Source: CAZMRF01 sp964568735 (lineage in GTDB: Bacteria; Acidobacteriota; Polarisedimenticolia; JACPZX01). Taken from it: a stretch of DNA of 59,624 bases. Under the pieces are notes generated by a model, which saw only the letters and a list, made by a program, of their open reading frames with translations, was not told where the DNA came from and searched no databases. Positions 33,088 through 41,410 of this stretch are shown one piece after another; within the stretch, counting starts at the first letter, position 1, and each line of letters starts with the position of its first letter. The stretch spans positions 1 to 59,624 of the forward strand of contig CAZMRF010000027.1 of the NCBI GenBank assembly GCA_964568735.1, read 5' to 3'. Both the position numbers and the translations under genes were made by a program.

Positions 33088-33975
33088 TTAACCACGGAGG
33101 ATCGGCCTGGTCAGGCAGGTCGGGCCGCCGCCACCGTTCTGGCAGATCTCGCTCCCGGGGAATGTCCCGACATCGAAGCCCGCTTCCCGGAGCCTCCCGA
33201 TGGTCCGGATGTTCTCATCGATGGCTGCGAGGCGGCGCTGCCCGAGCGAAAGGACGTTCGCCGCCTGGGTGGCCCGCTCGGCCGGGTCGATCCCGACGAG
33301 CTGGAACCCGAGCCTCTCGAGCAGCTCCATCGTCTCGACCGCCAGCAGCTCGGCATCCACGAGGGCCACCCCCTCGTCCAGCATGCTCATGAGGGACATC
33401 AGGTGGAGGCAGACGGCCGGGCCTCTTCCGTGGGGGATGGGGGTGGAGATCACCTCGACCCCCCTCGGTGCGAGGAGAGCCCGTAGCTGGCCGATGCCCG
33501 CGTCGTTCGTGCGGTATCCGCGCCCCGCGAGGAGCCTCCCTTCGCCGAGCCAGACGAGGTCGCCGGCCTCGGCGACGCCGGGCGGCGTGATCGCGCCCAG
33601 CAGGGGGATCCCGGCGCTCCCGAACCAGGCGAGGTGGCTGTCGGGCTCCGGCGCGCGCTGGCGCTTGCCCATCCGGAGGCAGATGGCTCCATGGTCCGTC
33701 ATCAACGACGGATCGTGGACGTAGATGCTGTCGAGTGAAAGGGCGCCGGCGCACGGGAGCTCGACGACCTCCGCACCGGCCGCGAGGAGAATCGCGCGCA
33801 GCGCCTCGTGCTGGCGCGCCGCAAGGGCCCCGTCCGGGGGGTGGGTGTAGCCCAGGTCGCGCCATCGATCGGCACGATCGGGCTCGCTCCAGCCGGCGGC
33901 ACCGGGAGAGGCCACGAGAACACGCCGCAGCGGCCCCGTCATCGACTGTCCACCGTACGATCTGTCGGTAGCCAC
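33088..33975 (-). CDS. amidinotransferase-fold hydrolase (dimethylarginine/arginine deiminase type)
   Basis: This pentein-fold enzyme of 295 residues resembles N(G),N(G)-dimethylarginine dimethylaminohydrolase and related guanidino-modifying enzymes. Family elements are YVHDPSLM, AGDLVWLGEGRLLAGRGYRT (acidic substrate-binding residues and GRGYRTN), CLHLMSLMSML (His region), and the catalytic Cys in NGGGGPTCLTRPIL near the end. It probably hydrolyses arginine or methylated arginine to citrulline and an amine. GTG 33975 has GGAG five bases upstream; ATG 33942 (MTGPLRRVLVASP) is an alternative that begins right at the conserved first strand. It is followed on the same strand by the beta-helix gene about 190 bases on; no pathway partner is adjacent. 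Confidence 0.8.
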   Translation of the reverse strand: MATDRSYGGQSMTGPLRRVLVASPGAAGWSEPDRADRWRDLGYTHPPDGALAARQHEALRAILLAAGAEVVELPCAGALSLDSIYVHDPSLMTDHGAICLRMGKRQRAPEPDSHLAWFGSAGIPLLGAITPPGVAEAGDLVWLGEGRLLAGRGYRTNDAGIGQLRALLAPRGVEVISTPIPHGRGPAVCLHLMSLMSMLDEGVALVDAELLAVETMELLERLGFQLVGIDPAERATQAANVLSLGQRRLAAIDENIRTIGRLREAGFDVGTFPGSEICQNGGGGPTCLTRPILRG

Positions 33976-34067
33976 AGGCTCCGCCCTCAGGAGAATCGAG
34001 CCGGCATCATGTCACACGGGTGGTCGAGGGGGGCTCGCCCCGAGTGCAGGGCCGGGGGCTGGCCGCC

Positions 34068-35612
34068 TCAGGCGGCCGGGACGGGCGCTCTCGATCGGAG
34101 GGCCGGAGCGAGGACGCCCAGCGAGGGTACGACCACCTTGCGCGTGTAGGTGATGTAGTGATGGCCCGCCGCGGCCTGGGCGACCGCCCGGGGAAGCTTC
34201 GAGGGCTGCTGCTCCATCACCCAGCGGAGGAAGCTCCAGTAGGCCTTCCTGTAGCTCCCGAGGAGGCCCTGCCCGGCCGCCGCTCGCAGGCCCGACAGGA
34301 GATCCCTCGGGACCATGGGCCGCAGCGAGCCGGGCGCCGGCCGCCAGAGCTTGAGGTTCGTGCGGCACCTCTCGAAGAAGGGCTCGGGGTGGTAGAGGCT
34401 CTCGAGGACCCGGCGGTACCCGGCGAGCATCTTCCGGGCGGGCAGCACCGTCTTGACGTTCGTGAGGCCGAACTGATCACCGGTCACGTCGGGACGAAGC
34501 CTCCCCTCCCGGTCGAGCCTGTGGTAGAGGGGCGTGTTCGGCAGCGCTGCGAGCAGTCCGACCATCGCGTAGGGGATGGCGGCGGTGCGGATGAACTCCG
34601 TCATCCGGTCGAAGATCTCGGGGCCGTCGCTGTCGAACCCGAGGATGAACCCCGCCCAGACGTCAAGACCCTGGTTCATGAGTCCGTGCACCTGCTCGAC
34701 GAGATCCCTCCGGAGGTTCTGGTACTTGTGCGTCTCCTTGAGTCCCTCCTCCGAAGGCGTCTCGATGCCGATGAAGACCGCCGAGAATCCGGCCGCCGTC
34801 ATCGAATCGACGAGCGCGGCGTCGTCGGCCAGGTTCATCGAGGCTTCCGTGTAGAACTCGAGGGGGGCCTGCGTCCGCTTCCTCCAGGCCGCGATCTCGG
34901 GGAGCACCTCCCGGACGGCCTTCTTGTTCCCGATGAAGTTGTCGTCGACGAAGAAGACATCTCCTGCGAAGCCCATGTTCCGGATGACTTCCAGCTCCGC
35001 GACGACCTGCGCCGGCGTCTTCGTCCGGGGCTTCCTGCCGTACATCACGATGATGTCGCAGAACTCGCAACTGAAGGGGCAGCCGCGCGAGTACTGCAGC
35101 GCCATCTGGTGGTAGGCGTCGGGCCTGATGAGGTCGTACCGTGGGAGCGGGGCAGCCGAGAGATCCGGCTTGCCCGATTCGCGGTACTGGGGCTTCGCCC
35201 GGCCGGCGGCGAGGTCGGCTGCAAGCTCCGCGGCGAGATCTTCGGCCTCTCCCACGACCACGTGGTCTGCGAGAGTCAGCTCGCCCGGCAGGGCCGTCGC
35301 ATAGGGGCCGCCCACGACCGTGCGGAGCCCCTCGCGGCGGCAGCGCGCGAGCACCTCGTGGAGCGAGCGGCGCTGCACGAGCATGCCGGTGAGCATCGCG
35401 ACCTCGGCCCAGCGGATGTCCTCGTCGGTCAGCGGACCGTTGTTCAGGTCCACGAGGCGGTATTCCCAGTCACGCGGCAGGAGGGCCGCGACCGTCAGGA
35501 GGCCCAGCGGGGGAAGGAGGCTCCGGCGCCCGGCGAAGGGGAGGGCGAACCTCCCGCTCCAGTAGGAATCGGGGAACTCCGGGTTCACGAGAAGAACCCG
35601 CACGTTGGTCAC
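34068..35612 (-). CDS. B12-binding-domain radical SAM protein (HpnP-like, DUF4070)
   Basis: This 514-residue class B-type radical SAM enzyme has an N-terminal B12-binding Rossmann domain (VRVLLVNPEFPDSYWSGRF; LVDLNNGPLTDEDIRWA; VVGGPYATALPGEL). The radical SAM core has the cluster motif CPFSCEFC (Cys 178, 182, 185). The C-terminal part resembles DUF4070 (ALPNTPLYHRL, GDQFGLTNV). The DxHxxG cobalamin histidine is not evident, as in many members. Relatives include the hopanoid C-2 methylase HpnP, so methylation of an unactivated carbon is plausible, but no hopanoid genes are nearby and the substrate is unknown. Start ATG 35612. A gap of about 260 bp precedes it (35613-35874) in which I see nothing. 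Confidence 0.85.
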   Translation of the reverse strand: MTNVRVLLVNPEFPDSYWSGRFALPFAGRRSLLPPLGLLTVAALLPRDWEYRLVDLNNGPLTDEDIRWAEVAMLTGMLVQRRSLHEVLARCRREGLRTVVGGPYATALPGELTLADHVVVGEAEDLAAELAADLAAGRAKPQYRESGKPDLSAAPLPRYDLIRPDAYHQMALQYSRGCPFSCEFCDIIVMYGRKPRTKTPAQVVAELEVIRNMGFAGDVFFVDDNFIGNKKAVREVLPEIAAWRKRTQAPLEFYTEASMNLADDAALVDSMTAAGFSAVFIGIETPSEEGLKETHKYQNLRRDLVEQVHGLMNQGLDVWAGFILGFDSDGPEIFDRMTEFIRTAAIPYAMVGLLAALPNTPLYHRLDREGRLRPDVTGDQFGLTNVKTVLPARKMLAGYRRVLESLYHPEPFFERCRTNLKLWRPAPGSLRPMVPRDLLSGLRAAAGQGLLGSYRKAYWSFLRWVMEQQPSKLPRAVAQAAAGHHYITYTRKVVVPSLGVLAPALRSRAPVPAA

Positions 35613-35874
35613 CCTCCGACAGGAAGCCAGGAGCGGCGACTCCGGGCCCCGAGGAATGCGGAGTTATAACCCGATTCCGGTGAAATTGACAGACCTCGGC
35701 GGGTGGCGAGCGGAAAGCCGCGCCGGGGGCGGAATTCGGTCAGGTCAGAGCCGAGCCTGCCCCTGCACATCGGTCATGGCGGAGCTCTCGCGCCCTTCGG
35801 ACACATCGAGGCCGGGGGGGTGAGAGCCCTCGCGCACCCACCTCGGTGGTGTTCCGCCGCTCGATCACGCTGCC

Positions 35875-38679
35875 TCAGTCGGGCAGGAAGGAGCCGCTCA
35901 GGAGCGGACGGCCGGCGCGCGAAATGTGGAAGGCGTAGAGCGTGACCCCGGCCATGGGCAGCAGGGCCATGAAGGCGGTGCCCGAGTAGAAGGTGGAGAA
36001 GTCAAACGAGATGGGAAAGAGGACGAAGGGCACCTCGAAGAAGGCCGCGAAGGCAGCCGCGAGGTAGCCGTAGCGGATCAGGACGAAGAAGAAGCATCCG
36101 AACGAAACGAGCGCCGTGCCCCCCACGATCCCGAGGTAGAGCGGTCGCGATCCGGCGCCTGGAGGGATCTGGGCGGCCGTCCCGAGGATGACGAAGATCG
36201 AGCCGATGATCGCGAGCGCGGCGATGGCGAGTCCCTGCCGCCTGAGCAGCAGGCGCAGGACGAGGAGCGACACGAGGAAGAAGAGCGGGCCGATCAGGGG
36301 GTTGACGAACATCAACAGGATCGTCGAGAGCGCGCTGACACCGCCCTGGAGGACGAACGTGAGGGTCTCCGGAGGGGCCGGCTCGGCGAAGCCGAGGCCC
36401 CTGAGGGCTGCCTCGGTGGCGAAGCCCACGATGAAGAGGGCGGCGTGCGTGGCGCCCCCGATCAGGATGTCCCTCCCGATGCGAGGATCGCGCAGCCGGC
36501 CGGCGAGCAGGCGGCTCCACGTGATGAGAACGTCGGGCCAGATCCTCCGCACGTAGGGCTCGACCCCCAGGTAGAGGAGCCACACGAGGGCCGTGAGCAG
36601 GAGGTTCGTCGAGAGGGCGACGATGATCAGGTAGGCCTCGCCGAGCGCGGGCACGTGGTGCATGCGCAGGAGATCCGAGAGCATCAGGACCGAGAAGAGG
36701 TAGGCGGCCAGCCGGAAGCCTCCCTTCCGATCGCTGCGTCCCAGCCTCTGGCTCCTCCACGCCAGGTAGGCGGCCGTTCCGAGCACGAGGAGGACGAAGC
36801 CGAGTATGCCGTACGCCAGGAGATCTTCGAGCCCCGTCGGCTCATCCTGCTCCATCAGGTTCGGCCGCCTCCAGGCTGGCACGACGGTGAACCAGGCCGG
36901 CCGGGAGCGGTAGGCGCAAGCCTCGACGCGGAGGGGAATGCCAGCAGCATCGGGGAGATCTCCCTCCCATGCGGTCTGCTTGTGGCAGTTGATGAGGGGA
37001 TTCCATTGCGGGGCGACCTCGCGGAAGGAGGCCATCTCCAGACCGGCCGCGGCGAAGAGGGGAGCCCAGTCGGGAGCCTCCGCGCTTTCTCCCGCCTGAG
37101 CGTCCAGCTGCGGCGGGACCGCTGTGAAGGTGACGAGGCGTCCTTCGGGATCCAGCCGGACGTTGATCATCCCCGAAACGAGCACCGGGGGATCCGAGTC
37201 GCTGAGGGTGCTGTTGAGCTGTCGCGGGACGAGCACCCGCGGGCTCTGCCGATACCAGAAGGAATAGGCCGCAGGACGGGCCGTCCCCAGGCGGTCCCAC
37301 CTGTCGATCCCGGCGTCCTTCTCTCGGATCTCGCGGACGAGATCGTCGTCGAGCACGAACCCCCACGCTGAGTCCGCGGGCACCTCCCCGTAGCCGAAGG
37401 AGGCGATGAGGTCGCGTGCGCCGGATGCGAGGACCTCCGGAGATCGAGGTGTCGGAACGCGCTGGATCGTGTGGCGGCCGTCGGCCGTGAAGGCCTGGAG
37501 CGTGATGCCCGCCAGCACGATGGCGGCGAAGGCGAGAGCGATGGCGGGTCTCAGCGCCCCCTCCTCGCCTGCGTCGGCGACCATCTGCGGCGAGGGGGTC
37601 TCGCCGGCTGCGAGCGCGGCGGCCAGCGGGTCGCCGCCCGGGAGAGCCGCCGCCACTGCGAGAGCCGAGCCGGGGCGCACGGCGGGGTCCCTCTCGAGAC
37701 ATCGGAGAATCACCCTCTCCACCGACGGGTCGAGGCCCTCGACGAGCCGCGATGGGGATGCGGGGGTGGTATCGGTCTGGAGCCGGATCAGCTCCTCCGT
37801 GGAGCGGGCCTCGAAGGCGACCTTCCCGGTGAAGAGCTCGTAGAGCGTGAGGCCGAGCGAGTAGAGATCGCTCCGGACGGTCACCTCCTTGCCTGCGAGC
37901 TGCTCGGGGGCCATGTAGGCCGGAGTGCCGGCCCTCACCTCGGGGCCGGCGATCTCCTGGGCGAGCCCCGCCAGGCCGAAGTCCGTGAGGTGGGCGTGGC
38001 CCCGTCCGTCGAGGAGGACGTTCGCCGGCTTGAGGTCTCGGTGGAGGATTCCGCGCTCGTGCGCCGCGGCGAGGCCGGCGCAGATCTGCCGCGCGATCTG
38101 GACCGCCTTCTCGCCGGGCAACCGCCCGATCCGCCTCAGCAGGGACGAGAGATCCTCTCCGTCGATGTACTCCATCGAGATGAAGGGGTGCCCCTCGTAC
38201 TCGTCGATGTCGTGCACCCGGCAGACGTTCGAATGCGACACCTGGCGCGCCACCTTCACTTCGTTGTAGAAGCGCTGGAGGCGTCCGGGGTCGGCGGCGA
38301 ACGACTCGGGGAGGAACTTGAGCGCGACGGCCTGGCCCAGCTTGAGATCGTCCGCGCGGTAGACCTCGCCCATCCCGCCCCGGCCCAGCAGGCCGATGAC
38401 GCGATAGCGCTCTGCGATGACGGCGCCGGGGATGAAGCGGGCCTGACCCACGGGATCTGAAGCCGAGCTGATGGCGGCCAAGCCGCGTGCGGGTGCGCTT
38501 CGCGGGGGAGCGGCGGATGGGCGAGTTCCACCCGCCGCGGTTCCCCGGCCCGGAGCGTGGCCGTCACCCGCGAGCTGCGTGGGTACGTTCGAGGATGGAG
38601 AGGCTGGGGCGCCGCACGATGGACAGAAGCGGCTGGCCTCGGGCAGGGATGCCGAACAGGTGGTGCAGGTGGCGATCAA
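35875..38679 (-). CDS. zinc-ribbon Ser/Thr protein kinase with polytopic C-terminal region
   Basis: This 934-residue kinase opens with a zinc ribbon (CTTC...FCPSCGAP, residues 4-23), followed by a Pro/Ala-rich linker. A complete kinase domain spans about residues 90-345: LGRGGMGEVYRADDL, VALKFLPE, HRDLKPANVLL, LTDFGLAGLA and APEQL. One helix near residue 380 leads to a ~190-residue, probably extracytoplasmic domain, and then about ten transmembrane helices fill the C-terminal third. This layout differs from the propeller kinase at 21759 and resembles large Acidobacteria-type kinases in which a membrane bundle may sense or transport. The chosen start is TTG 38679, since the zinc ribbon begins immediately after it. 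It is divergent from egtD, with a short shared upstream region. Confidence 0.88.
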   Translation of the reverse strand: MIATCTTCSASLPEASRFCPSCGAPASPSSNVPTQLAGDGHAPGRGTAAGGTRPSAAPPRSAPARGLAAISSASDPVGQARFIPGAVIAERYRVIGLLGRGGMGEVYRADDLKLGQAVALKFLPESFAADPGRLQRFYNEVKVARQVSHSNVCRVHDIDEYEGHPFISMEYIDGEDLSSLLRRIGRLPGEKAVQIARQICAGLAAAHERGILHRDLKPANVLLDGRGHAHLTDFGLAGLAQEIAGPEVRAGTPAYMAPEQLAGKEVTVRSDLYSLGLTLYELFTGKVAFEARSTEELIRLQTDTTPASPSRLVEGLDPSVERVILRCLERDPAVRPGSALAVAAALPGGDPLAAALAAGETPSPQMVADAGEEGALRPAIALAFAAIVLAGITLQAFTADGRHTIQRVPTPRSPEVLASGARDLIASFGYGEVPADSAWGFVLDDDLVREIREKDAGIDRWDRLGTARPAAYSFWYRQSPRVLVPRQLNSTLSDSDPPVLVSGMINVRLDPEGRLVTFTAVPPQLDAQAGESAEAPDWAPLFAAAGLEMASFREVAPQWNPLINCHKQTAWEGDLPDAAGIPLRVEACAYRSRPAWFTVVPAWRRPNLMEQDEPTGLEDLLAYGILGFVLLVLGTAAYLAWRSQRLGRSDRKGGFRLAAYLFSVLMLSDLLRMHHVPALGEAYLIIVALSTNLLLTALVWLLYLGVEPYVRRIWPDVLITWSRLLAGRLRDPRIGRDILIGGATHAALFIVGFATEAALRGLGFAEPAPPETLTFVLQGGVSALSTILLMFVNPLIGPLFFLVSLLVLRLLLRRQGLAIAALAIIGSIFVILGTAAQIPPGAGSRPLYLGIVGGTALVSFGCFFFVLIRYGYLAAAFAAFFEVPFVLFPISFDFSTFYSGTAFMALLPMAGVTLYAFHISRAGRPLLSGSFLPD

Positions 38680-38889
38680 GGGGGGGCGAGTCTAGCACGC
38701 TGCCCCGCCCCTACCGGGTGACTCGGCGTTGCGCTCCCGGGGGCCCCGAGAGTAGGGTAGTCTCCAACCTCCGAACATGGCGGAACGCTCTCCCGAGCCG
38801 CTCGGGCGGCCCGGGTGCAGCCCTCCCCGAGGGCACCGGGGTAAGGCCCGGAGCCGGCGGGGGTGGGCCAGAGCCATGGGAGACGCCTC

Positions 38890-39867
38890 TTGAAGCGAAC
38901 GACTCCCGCACTGCGGGTCCGAGTCCGCGACCTCCCGCCGGCCGTCACGCGCTTCCATGAGGAGGTCCTCGAGGGTCTCCAGCGCCCGCGGAAGACGCTG
39001 CCGTGCAAGTACTTCTACGACGCCCGCGGATCGCGCCTCTTCGAGAAGATCTGCGACCTCGAGGAGTACTACCTCACGCGCACGGAGCTCTCGATCATGG
39101 ACTGTCATGCGGCGGAGATGGCCCGGGCTCTCGGCCCCCGATGCCTCCTCCTCGAATACGGCCCCGGCAGCGGCCGGAAGACGCGCCTCCTGCTCGATCA
39201 CCTCGTGGAGCCGGCCGGCTACGTCCCCATCGACATCTCGGAGGATGCGCTGATGCGCTTCGCCCGCGCGCTCGAGGTCGAGTACCCCCGCCTCGAGGTG
39301 CTGCCCGTGGTCGCTGACTACACCTCGGGCTTCGGGATCCCGGAGGGATCCAGCCTTCCCTCCCGGAGGGCCGTCTACTTTCCGGGCTCGACCATCGGAA
39401 ACTTCGAACCTGCGGCGGCCCGTGGATTCCTCGAGCGCGCCGCCAGCACCGCCGGGAGCGGCGGCGGCCTCCTGATCGGGGTCGATCTCAGGAAGGACGC
39501 GGCGATCCTCGAAGCGGCCTACGACGACCGCGAGGAAGTCACGGCCGCCTTCAACCTCAATCTGCTGGAGCGAATCAACCGGGAGCTGGGCGCTGATTTC
39601 CGGCCGGGCCGCTTCCGTCACCAGGCTCGCTACGACGAGGGCGAGGGCCGGATCGAGATGCACCTGGTCAGCACGGTGGATCAGTGCGTCCGCATCGGCT
39701 CGTGCCTGATCCCCTTCGAGAAGGGTGAGACGATCTTCACCGAGTCCTGTTACAAGTACGCCCTCGATCAATTCGATGAGCTTGCCCGGAGCGCCGGGTG
39801 GCGGCTCGAACACGTCTGGACCGACCCTCGCGAGTGGTTCAGCGTGCAGTACCTGACGGTCGCTTGA
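38890..39867 (+). CDS. egtD: EgtD, L-histidine N(alpha)-methyltransferase
   Basis: This SAM-dependent enzyme trimethylates histidine to hercynine, the first step of ergothioneine synthesis. It has about 325 residues, against roughly 321 in mycobacteria. Motifs are LPCKYFYDARGSRLFEKIC, EEYYLTRTELSIM, the SAM site LLEYGPGSGRKTRLLL, VPIDISEDAL, VYFPGSTIGNFEPAAA, GGLLIGVDLRKD, AFNLNLLERINRELGADF, and the closing WFSVQYLTV. TTG 38890 has GGGAGA six bases upstream and gives the usual length; GTG 38863 with GGAG at nine bases is the alternative. No EgtB, EgtC or EgtE partner lies in the window, so the pathway is incomplete here or located elsewhere. It is divergent from the kinase gene. Confidence 0.92.
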   Translation: MKRTTPALRVRVRDLPPAVTRFHEEVLEGLQRPRKTLPCKYFYDARGSRLFEKICDLEEYYLTRTELSIMDCHAAEMARALGPRCLLLEYGPGSGRKTRLLLDHLVEPAGYVPIDISEDALMRFARALEVEYPRLEVLPVVADYTSGFGIPEGSSLPSRRAVYFPGSTIGNFEPAAARGFLERAASTAGSGGGLLIGVDLRKDAAILEAAYDDREEVTAAFNLNLLERINRELGADFRPGRFRHQARYDEGEGRIEMHLVSTVDQCVRIGSCLIPFEKGETIFTESCYKYALDQFDELARSAGWRLEHVWTDPREWFSVQYLTVA

Positions 39868-40044
39868 TCCGGCCCGCGATCAGGCCGCGGGGCCGCTTCC
39901 GGGAATGACGGGAACGGAGCGAGGATCCCGCGCGGCCCGACCCGGAGGCCCACCACCGGGCCGGCAGGAGCGGCGTCGTATAATCCCGGCTCGCCGGTGC
40001 GGGATCCGTTTCACGTCACCGCCCGGCCAGGGGACAGCTTCCCG

Positions 40045-41382
40045 ATGATGGAGACCCTTCTGGGCGAGGCTTCGAGCCAGACCTGGCGCATCGTCGCCAG
40101 CGTCGTGGCCGTCGTGGCCAACGCCTACTTCGTCGCGGTGGAGTTCGCCATCGTCAAGGCGCGCCCGACGCGGATCGCGAGGCTGGTCGAAGAGGGGCGG
40201 CACGGCGCGGGGGCGGCTTCCAGGATTCTCGAACGGCTCGACTACTACCTGTCGGCCTGCCAGCTCGGCGTCACGGTGGCCAGCCTGGTCCTCGGCTGGC
40301 TCGCCGAGCCGGCCGTAGCGGTCCTCCTGCTTCGTGGCGCCGATGCCGCCGGGCTCGCGCTCCAGGAAGGGCCCCTGGTCCATGCCCTCGCCTTCGGCGC
40401 TTCCCTCGCGATGATCACGGTCCTGCACATGACGGTCGGGGAGCAGGTCCCGAAGGTCATAGTTCTACAAAAGCCGGAGCAGGCCGCGATCCTGCTGGCC
40501 TACCCGCTCGTGGGCTTCACCTTCGTGTTCAGGCCTCTCATCTGGACCATCAACACCGTCGCCGGCGCTCTCGTGAGGCTGGCGGGCTTCTCCTCGACCA
40601 TCGAGCAGGAAGGCACCCACGACGTGGATGAGCTGCGCGCGATCTTCCGCGCCTCTTCCCGGGCAGGGCTCATCACGGAGAGGCAGGAGGCGATGGGCGG
40701 CAGGGTGCTCGGGCTCATGAAGCGTGAAGTCCGTCACATCATGGTGCCGAGAGTCGAGATCGCCTACCTGACGAAGTCGCAGCCGCTCGAAGCGAACCTG
40801 GAGGTCGTGCGCCGCAACGGCCACTCCAGGTATCCGCTCTGCGATCCGGACATGGACTCGGTCGTCGGCATCGTCCACGTGAGGGACGTCCTGAACCGGA
40901 TGATCGCCCGGGAGGAGCCCGATATTGCGGCGATCGTGCGCGGCGTCGTGACCGTGCCGGACACGCAGCCGCTATCGCGCTTCATCGTGCAGCTGCAGCA
41001 TGCCCAGGTGCACTGTGCCGTGGTCGTCGACGAGCACGGGATCAACGTCGGGCTGGCCTTCCTGGAGGACGCCCTCGAGGAGATCGTGGGCCCCATCCCG
41101 GACGAGTTCGACAGGATGACCCCCCTCATCCTGCGCCCGTCGCCGAGCGTGATCGAGATGGCCGGGGCGGTCTCCCTCCCCGAGGCGGCCGAGACGCTGG
41201 AGGTGGATCTCGGCGGCGAGCACGACACCATCGGCGGCTGGGTGGTGGCCTCCCTGGGCCGGATCCCCTCGGCGGGCGACGTCCTGGAGCTGCCCGACTA
41301 CAGGGTCTCGATCCTCAAGGTCGTGCGCGGCCGCGTCGCCCGGCTCCGGTTCGAGGTAAAGCAGGAACAGCAAGCCTCCTGA
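40045..41382 (+). CDS. CorC/HlyC-type CNNM transmembrane protein with CBS domains
   Basis: This protein of about 445 residues has three parts. An N-terminal DUF21/CNNM membrane domain has three to four helices, including IVASVVAVVANAYFVAVEFA, LSACQLGVTVASLVLGWLAE and ITVLHMTVGEQVPK. A CBS pair follows (LGLMKREVRHIMVPR, GHSRYPLCDPDMDSVVGIVH; VVVDEHGINVGLAFLEDALEEIVG). The C-terminal CorC_HlyC domain has GGWVVASLGRIPSAGD. Members are linked to magnesium or cobalt efflux and, by name, to hemolysins. An in-frame GTG at 39997 gives a non-hydrophobic extension, so ATG 40045 with upstream GGGGA is preferred. It converges on glgP with a 28-bp gap. Confidence 0.9.
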   Translation: MMETLLGEASSQTWRIVASVVAVVANAYFVAVEFAIVKARPTRIARLVEEGRHGAGAASRILERLDYYLSACQLGVTVASLVLGWLAEPAVAVLLLRGADAAGLALQEGPLVHALAFGASLAMITVLHMTVGEQVPKVIVLQKPEQAAILLAYPLVGFTFVFRPLIWTINTVAGALVRLAGFSSTIEQEGTHDVDELRAIFRASSRAGLITERQEAMGGRVLGLMKREVRHIMVPRVEIAYLTKSQPLEANLEVVRRNGHSRYPLCDPDMDSVVGIVHVRDVLNRMIAREEPDIAAIVRGVVTVPDTQPLSRFIVQLQHAQVHCAVVVDEHGINVGLAFLEDALEEIVGPIPDEFDRMTPLILRPSPSVIEMAGAVSLPEAAETLEVDLGGEHDTIGGWVVASLGRIPSAGDVLELPDYRVSILKVVRGRVARLRFEVKQEQQAS

Positions 41383-41410
41383 ACGATAGGCCTCGGGCCG
41401 GCACTTCTGT

